64,000 nucleotides of DNA from Acidobacteria bacterium AB60 (GTDB lineage: Bacteria > Acidobacteriota > Terriglobia > Terriglobales > Acidobacteriaceae). Both the position numbers and the translations under genes were made by a program. The stretch covers positions 310,001 through 374,000 of the forward strand of contig VANK01000003.1 in assembly GCA_008682415.1 (NCBI GenBank), given 5' to 3'. Below are positions 1-9,044 of the stretch, piece by piece; position 1 is the first letter of the stretch; the number at the start of each line of letters is the position of its first letter. The notes beneath the pieces are model-generated. The model made no database searches. It worked only from the letters and a program-made list of their open reading frames with translations, and was not told where the DNA came from.

Positions 1-2306
1 CCGAAGCTTCCGCCCAGCGAGTAGTTCATGATGCTGATGGTGTCGGCGTCGGGCGAGCTTTGCGGCACGCCCAGACCGAAGGCGAAGAGCGCGGTCTGCG
101 GGGCGCCGGGCTTGTCGACGATGACGACGTGGGTGGAGGGCGGCGCGGGCGCGGGCGGAATGGAAGGCGCCGCCGCAGCGTGGCCCGTCCAGTTGCCGAA
201 GTACTGCTTGGCAAACTTCTCCACGTCGGCTCGGTTGACGTCGCCCGCGACGATGAGCACAGAGTCGGCGGGGCCGTAGTGATCCGCGTAGAAGCTGGAG
301 ATGTCCGCGGGAGTGAGGGATTTGATGCTGCTCTCGGTTCCGTTGGCCGATGAGCCGTAGGGCTGTTCTCCGAAGACCAGGCGGGGGCCGACGCGCATGG
401 CCATGCTTTGCACGCTGTCAGTCTCCTGGGCGAGGCGCACGAGGCGCTGCTTGCGGCGGCGTTCCACATCCTCGGCGCGGAAGGCGGGATGCTGGGCCAC
501 ATCGGCGAGAATGTCGAGCCCCTCACCGGCGTGCTGGGTGAGCACGCTGAGCGTAACGGCGCCGGAGTCCATGCCCGCGGTGGTAGCGATGTGAGCGCCG
601 ATGCGCTCCTGATCCTGGGCGAGTTTCTCCAGGTTGCGGGACTGGGTGCCGTCGCTCATGATCTCGGAGGTGAGTGTGGCCAGGCCGCCTTTATCGGGCT
701 GCAGGTTCTCGCTTCCGGCGCGCGACACCAGTTCGGCGGTGAGGACGGGGAGCGCGTGTTCTTCGACCAGCAATACCTTGAGGCCGTTGTCGAGGCTGAA
801 CTCGGCAGGCACGGGGAGATGGATGGCGGGGGCCGGTCCGGGCGCCGGCTTGTCTTTGCGCCACTCCTGCGATTGTTCGAACTCGGGGGAGTAGGGGTTG
901 GTGATCTTCACGGTGGCGTCGGTGTCTTCCGGACTGCGCGGCACATCATCGAGGACCTTCTTGCCGGGCAGGCAGTAGACCACAACAGCGGAGTTCCTGG
1001 ACAGGTACTTGTTGGCGGCGGTCTTGGTGTTGCCGACGGCGACGGCCTCCATCATGGAGAGTTCTTTGGGCAGGAAGCCAGGGTCGCCGGTGTACTGGTT
1101 GTATTGATCGAGGGTGTCGGCGACGCCGCCAAAGCCGCCGAGCCTTTGCAGGCCGCTGATTTTGCCGGTGAGCGCCAGCGCCTTGGCTGCCTCGACCTCT
1201 TCCGCTGTCGGGCCTTCCTGCTGCAGCTTTTCGAGCTCCTTCCAGAAGGTCGCCTCCAGGTCCTCGAGCTTGACGCCGGGCTTGGCCGTCAGGTCGCAGC
1301 TGGCAATGCCGGTGAGCTTGAATGACTGATTGACGCAGGTGACGCTCTGCGCGGTCTGCAACTTGTAGACCAGGGCAGTGTCGAGGCGGCTGGCTTTGGC
1401 TCCTCCCAGCGCGAAGGTGGCGGCGTCTACGGTGTATGCGTCGGGGGTGTAGGCGGGGGGCGTGAGCCACGCGATCGAGAGTCGCGGCAACTGCACGGTA
1501 TCGGTGATGGTGGCGCGCTTCTGCGCGGTGATGGGCGGGGTGTCGACCTTGACGGGCTCAACCGCGGGACCCTTGGGAATGGGACCGAAGTACTTGGTGA
1601 GCAGAGCTTTCAACTGGGCGGGATCGAAGTCGCCGGCGACGGCGATGGAGGCGTTGTTGGGCGTGTAGAACTGCTGGTGGAAGTCGCGGACGTCGGCGAT
1701 GCGAGCCGATTCGATATCGGCGTGGCTGCCGATCACGGAGCCGTAGTAGGGATGTGTTTTGGCGAAGAGCATGTGAAAGACCTGCTCGTCGGCCACGTCG
1801 TAGGGGCGCCCTTCTCCCTGGCGTCGCTCGTTGCGCACCACGTCGCGCTGATTGGCGAGCTTGGTGCGGTCCAGGCCCTCCATGAGGAAGCCCATGCGAT
1901 CGCTCTCCAGCCAGAGGGCAAGTTCGAGCTGGTTGCTGGGCATGGTCTCGAAGTAGTTGGTGCGATCGAAGTCGGTGGTGCCGTTCACGTCCGTGGCTCC
2001 GGCGGACTGCACGAACTTGATGTGGGCCTTCTCTCCAACGTGCTCTGAGCCTTCGAACATCATGTGCTCGAAGAGGTGCGCGAATCCGGTGCGGCCGGGG
2101 CGCTCGTTGAGGGGGCCGACGTGATACCAGAGATCGACGGCTACCAGGGGCAGACGATGGTCTTCGTGGGTGATGACTGTCAGTCCGTTGGGCAGGGTGT
2201 ACTTCTCGTATTTAAGTTCCGGCAGCTTGCGCGGAGATTGTGCGACCGCGCTTGCGGCGGCGAGGGCCAGAAGTCCAAGGCATGCGAGAGATTTGCGAAG
2301 AAGCAT
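1..2306 (-). CDS. M16 family zinc metallopeptidase (insulinase/pitrilysin-like), C-terminus cut by window edge
   Basis: The minus-strand frame opens at the ATG ending at 2306 and stays open to base 1, so about 768 codons are visible and the stop lies outside the window. The protein begins with a signal peptide (hydrophobic stretch ending AVAQS). The M16 zinc motif HxxEH appears as HLFEH at about residues 77-81, followed by the expected downstream Glu region. A second M16-like half starts around residue 480 (FSLDNGLKVLLVEEH) and lacks its own HxxEH, as in two-domain M16 proteases where the second half is catalytically silent. It probably degrades peptides in the periplasm. Its start lies 122 bases from the stop of the same-strand ABC permease, so it may be last in that operon or independent. 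Confidence 0.9.
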   Translation of the reverse strand, partial: MLLRKSLACLGLLALAAASAVAQSPRKLPELKYEKYTLPNGLTVITHEDHRLPLVAVDLWYHVGPLNERPGRTGFAHLFEHMMFEGSEHVGEKAHIKFVQSAGATDVNGTTDFDRTNYFETMPSNQLELALWLESDRMGFLMEGLDRTKLANQRDVVRNERRQGEGRPYDVADEQVFHMLFAKTHPYYGSVIGSHADIESARIADVRDFHQQFYTPNNASIAVAGDFDPAQLKALLTKYFGPIPKGPAVEPVKVDTPPITAQKRATITDTVQLPRLSIAWLTPPAYTPDAYTVDAATFALGGAKASRLDTALVYKLQTAQSVTCVNQSFKLTGIASCDLTAKPGVKLEDLEATFWKELEKLQQEGPTAEEVEAAKALALTGKISGLQRLGGFGGVADTLDQYNQYTGDPGFLPKELSMMEAVAVGNTKTAANKYLSRNSAVVVYCLPGKKVLDDVPRSPEDTDATVKITNPYSPEFEQSQEWRKDKPAPGPAPAIHLPVPAEFSLDNGLKVLLVEEHALPVLTAELVSRAGSENLQPDKGGLATLTSEIMSDGTQSRNLEKLAQDQERIGAHIATTAGMDSGAVTLSVLTQHAGEGLDILADVAQHPAFRAEDVERRRKQRLVRLAQETDSVQSMAMRVGPRLVFGEQPYGSSANGTESSIKSLTPADISSFYADHYGPADSVLIVAGDVNRADVEKFAKQYFGNWTGHAAAAPSIPPAPAPPSTHVVIVDKPGAPQTALFAFGLGVPQSSPDADTISIMNYSLGGSF

Positions 2307-2428
2307 AGGCACAGGGTCACCTCAAAACAACGAAGGCTGAGTTGCAAGGATGATAGCAGCGGCAGGGCAGAAACATGTCAACGCGGGAGCTCTCCGACGA
2401 GCCCGCCAGCTCTGCGGATTGCGCCTGG

Positions 2429-3460
2429 TTAGCGCCAGCGGAAGATGCGCAGCGCCACGAAGAAGGGAATAAACAGCCACGCGAGCAACGTGAGCACCGG
2501 CAGAGCGAGCTGGGAAAGGGTCATGCCCTGCAGCATGTTTCCGCGCAGAGCGTCGATGGCCGCGGTGAGGGGGAGCGCGCGCACGAGCGGCTGTACGACG
2601 CTGGGGAATCGCGAGGCGGAGAAGAACACGCCGGACAGGATCCACATGGGCATCATGACCAGGTTCATGAGGCCCGATGCGGCTTCCATGGTTTTGGCGC
2701 GCGATGCGATCAACAGGCCTAGCGCGGAAAAGGCGAGCGACGCGGTCAGGCAGAGGAAGGCGAGGTCCCAGAGCGAGCCGCGGAAGGGAACACCGAAGGC
2801 GATGCGCGCGAAGCCGAGGAAGACGACCAGCTCGATGACCAGCATGAGCAGCCGGGAGAGGAGAAAGGAGGCGAGGTACTGCCAGCGCGGCATGGGCGAC
2901 GCGACCATGCGCTTGAGCAGTTTTTTCTGGCGCATCTCCACGATGGCGAAGCCGAGGCTCCAGATGGCCGAGCCCATCAGGTTCATACCCAGCAGGCCGG
3001 GAACGACGAAGTCGATGTAGCGTGCGCCGGTCTCGTGGATCAGCCGATTCTGCGCCGGCACGGGATCGCGGCGCCCGGCGGCGTTTTGGATGGCTCGATC
3101 GGCGAGCATGCGCGCGATGCGGGCGTCGGGGTTGGTGTCGTCATATTTGTAGTCCACGCCCTGCGGAGTCTGGATGGCCAGCAGCTGGATTGCGCCGGTG
3201 GCGAGGGCGCGAGCGCCGGCTGCTTCGTCCAGGGTCCTCGCGGTCAAACCCTTGTCAGCAGCGAGAGCCTGAGTCAACTGCGGCGTTGTGGCGGCGACAG
3301 GGAGCACATCCGCCGGCCGGTTGCGGAATGCGATACCGAGGCCGACGGCGAGGATGATGGGGAAGACGAAGACCCAGAAGATGGCCTCCGGCTCGCGCAG
3401 AAAGAGGCGAAAGCGCGTGGCGGTGAGCTGGTACAGCGAGCTTTCAGTCAACTTATTCAT
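2429..3460 (-). CDS. ABC-2 type transporter permease
   Basis: This 343-residue integral membrane protein has an N-terminal transmembrane helix (WVFVFPIILAVGLGIAF), a soluble loop of about 130 residues, then five further helices. That is the ABC2_membrane_3 layout of drug, lipid or polysaccharide exporters. I place the start at the ATG at 3460 because it overlaps the stop of the upstream ATPase gene and is preceded by a GGGGAGGA ribosome site; an in-frame upstream extension would lie inside the ATPase gene. It forms the membrane half of an exporter with the ATPase at 3453-4424. The substrate cannot be read from the sequence. Confidence 0.9.
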   Translation of the reverse strand: MNKLTESSLYQLTATRFRLFLREPEAIFWVFVFPIILAVGLGIAFRNRPADVLPVAATTPQLTQALAADKGLTARTLDEAAGARALATGAIQLLAIQTPQGVDYKYDDTNPDARIARMLADRAIQNAAGRRDPVPAQNRLIHETGARYIDFVVPGLLGMNLMGSAIWSLGFAIVEMRQKKLLKRMVASPMPRWQYLASFLLSRLLMLVIELVVFLGFARIAFGVPFRGSLWDLAFLCLTASLAFSALGLLIASRAKTMEAASGLMNLVMMPMWILSGVFFSASRFPSVVQPLVRALPLTAAIDALRGNMLQGMTLSQLALPVLTLLAWLFIPFFVALRIFRWR

Positions 3461-4424
3461 CACGCAGGTTCCTCCCCGTGAGGGAGACGAAGACGTCTTC
3501 AAGGGTGGCGGAGTGTGTGCGGAACTCGGTGAGCTGGAGCCCGAGATTGTCGATCGCCGCGAAGATCTGGGGAACGGTGGAGTGCAGATTGGTCACGGAC
3601 AACTGGTGCAGGCCGGCGTCGACGCGGTGCGACTGCACTCCGGAGATCGCGGTGAGCTGCGCTGGATCGAGTGGGCCGCCAACGGCGAACTCGACGATGT
3701 GGTCCCCGCCGACGGAGGCGATGAGCTGCTGCAGCGTGCCCAGCGCGATGATGCGACCGTGGTCCATGATGGCCACTCGATCGCAGAGCCGCTCGGCTTC
3801 ATCCATGTAATGCGTGGTCAGAATGACGGTACGGCCGGATTTCTTGAGCTCGTCGACAAGGTCCCAAAGATGGCGGCGGGCTTGCGGGTCGAGTCCGGTC
3901 GTGGGCTCATCGAGGAACAGCAACTCGGGGTCGCCGACCAGGGCCGTGGCCATGGCGAGCCGCTGCTTCTGACCGCCTGACAGGGTGCCCACCCGCGATT
4001 TGCGTTTCTCCTCCAACTGGGCGAGGCGTATCACTTCGTCGACCGCTACGCCTTGGCGGAAGAAGCTGCGAAACAGCCGCAGGGTCTCCTCGACCGTGAG
4101 CTTTTCAGGGAACTGCGTCTCCTGAAGCTGAATGCCGATTTGCTGGCGGAGGTGGCTGGCGTCCTGACGCCAGTCCCGGCCGAGCAGCTGCACCGTGCCT
4201 GCGTCGGGAAGTGTGAGGCCCTCGCATATTTCGATGGTGGTGGTTTTGCCGGCGCCGTTGGGACCAAGAAGGCCGAAGCATTCACCGCGCGCGACTTCCA
4301 GGTCGAGTCCGTTGACGGCGATGACGTCGCCGAAGGCTTTGCGCAGCCCGCGCAGCAACAGGGCGGGCGAGCCCGCCGGGGAGGCGGTGGTGATGATCTC
4401 TGTCTGAGACTGCGTCAATGGCAT
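3453..4424 (-). CDS. ABC transporter ATP-binding protein
   Basis: A 323-residue ABC ATPase of the CcmA/DrrA type. Walker A is GPNGAGKT (residues 54-61), the signature is LSGGQ (148-152) and Walker B is LLFLDEP (168-174), followed by the D-loop and the H-loop region (LTTHYMDEAERL). The C-terminal extension of about 90 residues is typical of ATPases paired with ABC-2 permeases. Its stop overlaps the start of the permease at 3460, so the two are translationally coupled and form one exporter. The ribosome site is weak (CAGGAT). Substrate unknown; antibiotic or lipid export is possible by family. Confidence 0.92.
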   Translation of the reverse strand: MPLTQSQTEIITTASPAGSPALLLRGLRKAFGDVIAVNGLDLEVARGECFGLLGPNGAGKTTTIEICEGLTLPDAGTVQLLGRDWRQDASHLRQQIGIQLQETQFPEKLTVEETLRLFRSFFRQGVAVDEVIRLAQLEEKRKSRVGTLSGGQKQRLAMATALVGDPELLFLDEPTTGLDPQARRHLWDLVDELKKSGRTVILTTHYMDEAERLCDRVAIMDHGRIIALGTLQQLIASVGGDHIVEFAVGGPLDPAQLTAISGVQSHRVDAGLHQLSVTNLHSTVPQIFAAIDNLGLQLTEFRTHSATLEDVFVSLTGRNLRDE

Positions 4425-4510
4425 ATCCTGTTCGAGCGGTTTGGACCAGGGTACGGGGAAGCACTTCGAGGAGCAAGCGTGGAGGCAAGCCGACTCTGCG
4501 CGCTCTGCGG

Positions 4511-4906
4511 CTACTCGGGATGTTGGGAGAGACTCAGGACGTTTCCATCGGGATCTTTGAACCAGGCGACGCGCGCTCCGCCGGGGCTGTTCCAGATTCC
4601 AAGCTCATCCTGCTGCAGGAAGGGATAGCGCTCCAGAGTCGCGCCAGCGTTGACCAGATCTTCAACAGCGGTTTGAATGTCGGGAACGCGCCACCCCAGC
4701 ACGGTTCCTGGAATTGGCGTCGCGTCGGGATTAATCGCCAGCCGAAGCATGACGCCCTGGACCTCAAATACAAGCGCGAACGGACCGTCCTCGCTGACCA
4801 ACTCCAGTCCGAGAACATCGCGATAGAAGTGTTTCGCGCGACCTGCATCGCGAATGGAGACGAAAGCAACCAGAGGGAATCTGCCGAGACCTGCGGTTTT
4901 GCTCAT
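4511..4906 (-). CDS. VOC (glyoxalase/bleomycin-resistance fold) family protein
   Basis: A 131-residue single-domain VOC protein. It has the typical paired beta-alpha-beta-beta-beta modules: residues 10-60 with the FYRDVLGLEL pattern, and residues 68-128 ending in WFKDPDGNVLSLSQ. The family includes glyoxalases, dioxygenases and resistance proteins that use a metal in the module interface; the substrate cannot be assigned. It lies on the same strand upstream of the exporter genes (87-base gap) and downstream of an esterase gene (54-base gap), so it could be cotranscribed with either. Confidence 0.85.
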   Translation of the reverse strand: MSKTAGLGRFPLVAFVSIRDAGRAKHFYRDVLGLELVSEDGPFALVFEVQGVMLRLAINPDATPIPGTVLGWRVPDIQTAVEDLVNAGATLERYPFLQQDELGIWNSPGGARVAWFKDPDGNVLSLSQHPE

Positions 4907-4960
4907 GGCACACCATCTTCAGGGCGCGCCCATCCAGGGCACAAGCAAAAATTCGGAAGA

Positions 4961-5806
4961 CTAACCGGCTGGGAACAAGAATCGGAGCATGGGCCGCACG
5001 CGCTGCGCCCAACTGGACTCGTCATGCGAACCACCGGGCACCCGCTGGAAATGAAGCGTGTCTCCCTCCACCCATCCGTTGGCGCGCAGACGGCGCGCCA
5101 GCTGTTCCGCGTCTTGCAGGGTTCGCCGCCCTTCCTGTTCGCCCACGTCGAGCCACACGCGGGGACGCTCCCAGACGTGCGGCGCGTGCTCGTTGAGATA
5201 GCTGAGGATGCTCTTGTGGTTCCACCACACGCTGGGCGACATTACAGCCAGTTTTCCAAAGTCGCGCGCGTGGCGCAGGCCGAGGTAGAGAGTGACCAGC
5301 CCGCCGAGAGAAGAACCGCCTAGCCCCGTGGCGTTCCGGTCAGAATGCACACGATAGCGGCTGCGGATGAAAGGCATAAGCTCTTCGGTTAGAAGCAGCC
5401 CGTACTTTGCTGCTTCGCCGCCGCCTCGTTGCCAGTCGCGCTCATGCGTGTACTCGGCCATGCGGCGGTCGCCGGTGTTGTAGATGCCGACGATGACCAG
5501 CGGCTCCACTTCTCCTGATTCAATCGCGGCATCGGCGTGCTCCCGCACCTGCCAGGTGCGTCCGGGAATGAACGAGGTGCGGCCATCAAAGAGATTCTGG
5601 CCATCGTGCAGATAGAGCACGGGGTAGCGCTGATCGGGATGATCGTCGTAGCCGGGCGGCAGGTAGACGATCACGTCGCGATCGTTGGCAAGATGCCGGC
5701 TATGGAATCCGCGATGAAGATGGAGTCGCGGGTGCGGCGGGTCGAGAGCTTCGGGCAGCGCGTTCAAATCTTCTGCCCGCGGCTGCGGTTGAGCTTCCGG
5801 ATTCAA
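4961..5806 (-). CDS. alpha/beta-hydrolase esterase (esterase D / enterochelin-esterase-like)
   Basis: A 281-residue putative esterase. The nucleophile elbow GSSLG (Ser166), the oxyanion segment around YLHDGQNLFDG (residues 65-75), an acid in WLDVGEQEG and a late His in GGSHDESSW complete a Ser-Asp-His triad. The fold matches the esterase D/Fes family that hydrolyses acyl or trilactone esters. No signal peptide is evident. The only suitable start in frame is TTG at 5806; no ATG lies nearby. It is transcribed away from a second, unrelated-looking esterase at 5997, with a 190-base divergent promoter region between them. Confidence 0.85.
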   Translation of the reverse strand: MNPEAQPQPRAEDLNALPEALDPPHPRLHLHRGFHSRHLANDRDVIVYLPPGYDDHPDQRYPVLYLHDGQNLFDGRTSFIPGRTWQVREHADAAIESGEVEPLVIVGIYNTGDRRMAEYTHERDWQRGGGEAAKYGLLLTEELMPFIRSRYRVHSDRNATGLGGSSLGGLVTLYLGLRHARDFGKLAVMSPSVWWNHKSILSYLNEHAPHVWERPRVWLDVGEQEGRRTLQDAEQLARRLRANGWVEGDTLHFQRVPGGSHDESSWAQRVRPMLRFLFPAG

Positions 5807-5996
5807 TGCGGGACGTTCCCTCCAGGGGCTTGCTGTTGTAGAGGTCGCACGAAATCCCCCGGGGAATGCGCCCTACCGCTGTTACAGTATCAAGAAAATC
5901 CCGGTTCTCCAAAAGACCGGCTGGTCTTCCGCGGAGTAAGGCTACCGACGCGGCGTTGCCACAACGCGCAGCCCGGAGAAAGCAGACAAACGAGCG
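5807..5996. promoter_or_regulatory. divergent intergenic region between two esterase genes
   Basis: This 190-base non-coding stretch separates two oppositely transcribed esterase genes and must hold both promoters. I could not pick convincing -35/-10 pairs by eye. Confidence 0.4.
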
Positions 5997-6707
5997 ATGA
6001 ATCGTGAGTATCACAAGTGGTATTCCCCCCGGCTGGGGCGCGACATGGAGTTGCTCGTTTTCGGGCACGCGGGTTTGCCGGTGCTGGTGTTTCCGACCAG
6101 CGGCGGACGGTTCTACGAATTCGAAGATCGCGGCATGGTTGGGGCGCTCGCTCATCGCATCGACGGGGGGAATCTTCAGCTGTATTGCGTTGACTCCGTG
6201 GATATGGAGAGCTGGTACAACCGCAACGTGCCGCCGCGCTGGCGGGTTGCGCGCCATGTGCAGTATGACGACTACCTGGTGCACGAAGTGGTGCCCCTGG
6301 TGCGGCAGAAAAACCAGAATCCCAAGTTCGTTTCGCTAGGGTGCAGTTTTGGTGGCTACCACGCACTCAATGCAGCGTTGCGCCACCCTGACGTCTTCAC
6401 GGGCATGCTGTCGATGTCGGGTGCGTTTGATCTGACGAATTTTCTGTGGGGCTACCACGACCAGGACGTCTACTTCAACCAGCCCACTCAGTTTTTGCCA
6501 GGCCTGAGCGACCGCTGGTTTCTGGAGCGTTATTGGCAGAACACCTGGGTGCTGGCCACGGGCTGGGATGACCAGTGCCTGGGACAGAATCAGCACATGG
6601 ATCACCTGATGAACACCAAAGGGATCCCGCACAAGCTGTTCATCTGGGACACCTGGAATTCGCATGATTGGCCGACCTGGCAGAGGATGGTGCAGGAGTA
6701 TCTTTAA
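5997..6707 (+). CDS. esterase family protein (alpha/beta hydrolase, COG4947-like)
   Basis: A 236-residue alpha/beta hydrolase. The nucleophile elbow is GCSFGG with Ser117, a candidate oxyanion loop is FPTSGGRFYEFED (residues 32-44), and the C-terminal His is in NSHDWPTW. The early sequence (REYHKWYSPRLGRDMELLVFG) is characteristic of a small esterase group common in soil bacteria with no assigned substrate. There is no signal peptide, so it should be cytoplasmic. The upstream ribosome site is poor. The gene is followed after 42 bases by a DinB gene on the same strand and could form a two-gene unit with it. Confidence 0.85.
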   Translation: MNREYHKWYSPRLGRDMELLVFGHAGLPVLVFPTSGGRFYEFEDRGMVGALAHRIDGGNLQLYCVDSVDMESWYNRNVPPRWRVARHVQYDDYLVHEVVPLVRQKNQNPKFVSLGCSFGGYHALNAALRHPDVFTGMLSMSGAFDLTNFLWGYHDQDVYFNQPTQFLPGLSDRWFLERYWQNTWVLATGWDDQCLGQNQHMDHLMNTKGIPHKLFIWDTWNSHDWPTWQRMVQEYL

Positions 6708-6749
6708 AGCTGTCGACTCATCATCCCCATTAGACCGAGGTCGGACATC

Positions 6750-7235
6750 ATGAGCGCACTAAATCCATACGATTCTTTTCTGGACGGCAGGCCAGTTGAG
6801 GAGATCATTGCGGCAACTCCCCGGGAAGTGAGCAGGCTCATTGAGGCCATTGGTCCCGCGCGGAGTTTCGAGCCGCCCGCGCCCGGCAAATGGAGTCCCG
6901 GCGAGATCGTGGCGCATCTTGCCGACTGCGAACTGGTCTTTGGATTCCGCTTGCGTCAGACCCTGGCGGAGGACGGCCACACGCTGCAGCCGTTTGACCA
7001 GGAGAAGTGGGCGAAGAGCTATCACGGCATCACCCCGGAGGAGGCTCTGCGGGCCTTCAAGGCTCTGCGCGAGTGGAACCTTATTTTGCTGGAGGATCTT
7101 CCGGCCGAGGCGCGAGCCCGGAAGGTGACTCATCCCGAGCGCGGCACTATGACCTTCCAGACGATTGTGGAGACCATGGCTGGACACGACCTCAACCACC
7201 TGGGACAACTGCGCAAGATTGCCGGAACGAGCTAG
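6750..7235 (+). CDS. DinB family protein
   Basis: A 161-residue four-helix-bundle protein of the DinB/YfiT type. The N-terminal helix carries KWSPGEIVAHLADCE with the first conserved metal-ligand His, a central HxxT-like region follows, and the C-terminal pair HDLNHLGQL supplies the other His ligands. Family members are metal-dependent hydrolases or thiol (mycothiol/bacillithiol-like) transferases, many of unknown substrate. A good ribosome site (GAGGTCGG) precedes the ATG. The stop overlaps the stop of the convergent AhpD-like gene: the shared CTAG serves both strands. Confidence 0.88.
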   Translation: MSALNPYDSFLDGRPVEEIIAATPREVSRLIEAIGPARSFEPPAPGKWSPGEIVAHLADCELVFGFRLRQTLAEDGHTLQPFDQEKWAKSYHGITPEEALRAFKALREWNLILLEDLPAEARARKVTHPERGTMTFQTIVETMAGHDLNHLGQLRKIAGTS

Positions 7236-7804
7236 CTCTTGCGCGCAATGTTACACAGCATGTCGCTGTGGATGTTGAGGCCGAGATTGGTCAAGTTGTA
7301 GAAGTGTTCGCTGGCCACCAGCCAGACGATCTCGCAGATTGCCCGCTCGGAGTAGTGGCTGCGCAGCCGCGCGAACGTCTGGGGCGCGACGTTTTTGTCA
7401 CGTGTCAGTTCCGTGACGTAGTCCAGGGCGGCGCGCTCCGCCTCGCTGAAGAGCGGGCTTGTGCTGTACTGATGGAGCGCGTCGAACTTGGCTTCGTTCA
7501 TGTTGGCACGGATGACGAAGTAGCGACCGATATCGGTACAGAAGGTGCATACGTTGATGTGCGCTACCTGTTCGCGAATGAGGTAGGCGGTCTCCTGCGG
7601 CAGCTCGAGCTTCTTGTCGAGTTGGCCGATCTTGCCGACGAACATGCCGAACGCGACAGGCATTCTCGCGTAGACCACCTTGACGGGCGTGGGCACCTTG
7701 CCGAACTGCCGCCGGGAGAGGGCGTAGACGAGCTTCTTGATTAGGCCGGCCGGTTTCTCGACGGGTGGGAGATACGGATCGATCTGAGCGAATTCTGTGT
7801 CCAT
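7232..7804 (-). CDS. carboxymuconolactone decarboxylase / AhpD-like family protein
   Basis: A 190-residue AhpD-fold protein. The helical core carries the redox motif CTFC followed by a downstream conserved acid and His region (INVCTFCTDIG and the FDALHQYSTSP segment). Members with CxxC act as peroxide-detoxifying or alkylhydroperoxidase-like redox proteins, and others as decarboxylases. I prefer the ATG at 7804, which has an AGGGAC site, over the GTG at 7849. It lies convergent with DinB and divergent from the ATP-grasp gene. Confidence 0.85.
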   Translation of the reverse strand: MDTEFAQIDPYLPPVEKPAGLIKKLVYALSRRQFGKVPTPVKVVYARMPVAFGMFVGKIGQLDKKLELPQETAYLIREQVAHINVCTFCTDIGRYFVIRANMNEAKFDALHQYSTSPLFSEAERAALDYVTELTRDKNVAPQTFARLRSHYSERAICEIVWLVASEHFYNLTNLGLNIHSDMLCNIARKS

Positions 7805-8002
7805 AAGAGTCCCTGGCTTGATGCTAGACGTGTTTTTCAATTCACGCACTTTCGCGCAGAGTCTGGCTGCCTAATAGCGGGAGCGGCGAACTCAGTCAGG
7901 TGCCGTACACTGGATGCGTCCGGCGGGCGATGATCCCCGTCCCCGTGTGTGCCGGGCATTCAGCTTCGGGCTTTCTCATCAACGCGGGAGGTTCACAGCG
8001 GC

Positions 8003-9034
8003 ATGAAGAAGATCGGCGTTCTGTTCGGTATGGAGAACAGCTTTCCCGGCGCGCTGGTGGAGCACATCAACGCGCGCAGTATCGACGGCATTGAGGCCGA
8101 GTTCGTGCAGACCGGCGCTGTCCTCATGAACGAGCCGCCTCAGTACGCGGTCATCGTCGACCGCATCTCCCACGACATCCCGTTCTATCGCGCCTTTCTG
8201 AAGCACGCCGCGCTCAACGGAACCATCATCATCAACAATCCCTTCTGGTGGTCGGCCGACGACAAGTTCTTCAACTACACGCTGGCGGAGAAGCTGGGGG
8301 TCGCGGTTCCGCCCACGGTGATTCTGCCTCATAAAAAGCACCCGGAGGGTACTACCGATCGTTCCATGCGCAACCTGGAGTACCCGCTCAACTGGGACGC
8401 GGTCTTCGCCTACGTGGGCGAGCACGGTTTTATGAAGCCTGTCGACGGCGGCGGGTGGCGCGACGTCTACCACATCCACAATCGCGAAGAGTTCTTCCGC
8501 GCCTTCGATCAGTCGCGCGACCTGTGCATGCTCTACCAGAAGGCGGTCAATTTCCAGGAGTACTTCCGCTGCTACGTGGTGGGGCAGCGCAAGGTGCACA
8601 TCATGCCCTACGACCCGCGCAACCCGCACCACGAGCGCTACGTGCAGAACCCGCCGGCCTACGATCCCAAGCTGCTGAAGCGGGTGGAGCAGGATGCGCT
8701 CAAGCTGTGCCAGGCGCTCGGCTACGACCTCAACACCGTCGAGTTCGCGGTGGAAGACGGCGTCCCGTACGCCATCGACTTCATGAACCCCGCGCCCGAC
8801 GCCGATCTGCACTCTGTGGGCGCGGCAAATTTCGAATGGATCGTGCGCGAAGTGGCCGACCTCGCCATTGAAAAGGCCCAGGCCGCCCCGCAGCACCTGG
8901 ATCTGAACTGGTCTTCGTTCCTCAAAATGGCTCCTGCGAAGACGGCGAAAGACGCGTCAACTCCAAAGACCTCGGCCAAGAAGGCAGCGGTGAAAAAAGC
9001 GCCGGCAAAGAAGACGGCTGCAGCCAAGGCATAA
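8003..9034 (+). CDS. ATP-grasp ligase (RimK/D-Ala-D-Ala ligase-like) with Lys/Ala-rich basic tail
   Basis: A 343-residue protein starting at MKKIGVLFG (ATG 8003, GGGAGG site about 12 bases upstream). Residues 1-290 resemble an ATP-grasp enzyme: a pre-grasp alpha/beta domain with GMENSFPGALVEHIN, a central lid region with MKPVDGGGW, and a C-terminal metal/phosphate site VEDGVPYAIDFMNPAPD in which the conserved Glu/Asp/Asn ligands are visible. Such enzymes form amide bonds through acyl-phosphate intermediates. The last ~40 residues are an unusual basic tail built of AKK/APAKK repeats like histone H1. It is followed by an MGMT-like gene (10-base gap) and a GCS2 carboxylate-amine ligase, suggesting joint synthesis of a small amide or peptide. 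The product is not known. Confidence 0.82.
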   Translation: MKKIGVLFGMENSFPGALVEHINARSIDGIEAEFVQTGAVLMNEPPQYAVIVDRISHDIPFYRAFLKHAALNGTIIINNPFWWSADDKFFNYTLAEKLGVAVPPTVILPHKKHPEGTTDRSMRNLEYPLNWDAVFAYVGEHGFMKPVDGGGWRDVYHIHNREEFFRAFDQSRDLCMLYQKAVNFQEYFRCYVVGQRKVHIMPYDPRNPHHERYVQNPPAYDPKLLKRVEQDALKLCQALGYDLNTVEFAVEDGVPYAIDFMNPAPDADLHSVGAANFEWIVREVADLAIEKAQAAPQHLDLNWSSFLKMAPAKTAKDASTPKTSAKKAAVKKAPAKKTAAAKA

Positions 9035-9044
9035 ACGGGACCTC

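Noticed and set aside
408..1325. 305-codon plus-strand frame opposite the M16 protease
   Set aside because: The minus frame is open for over 2300 bases with HxxEH and a signal peptide; the plus frame is a shadow.
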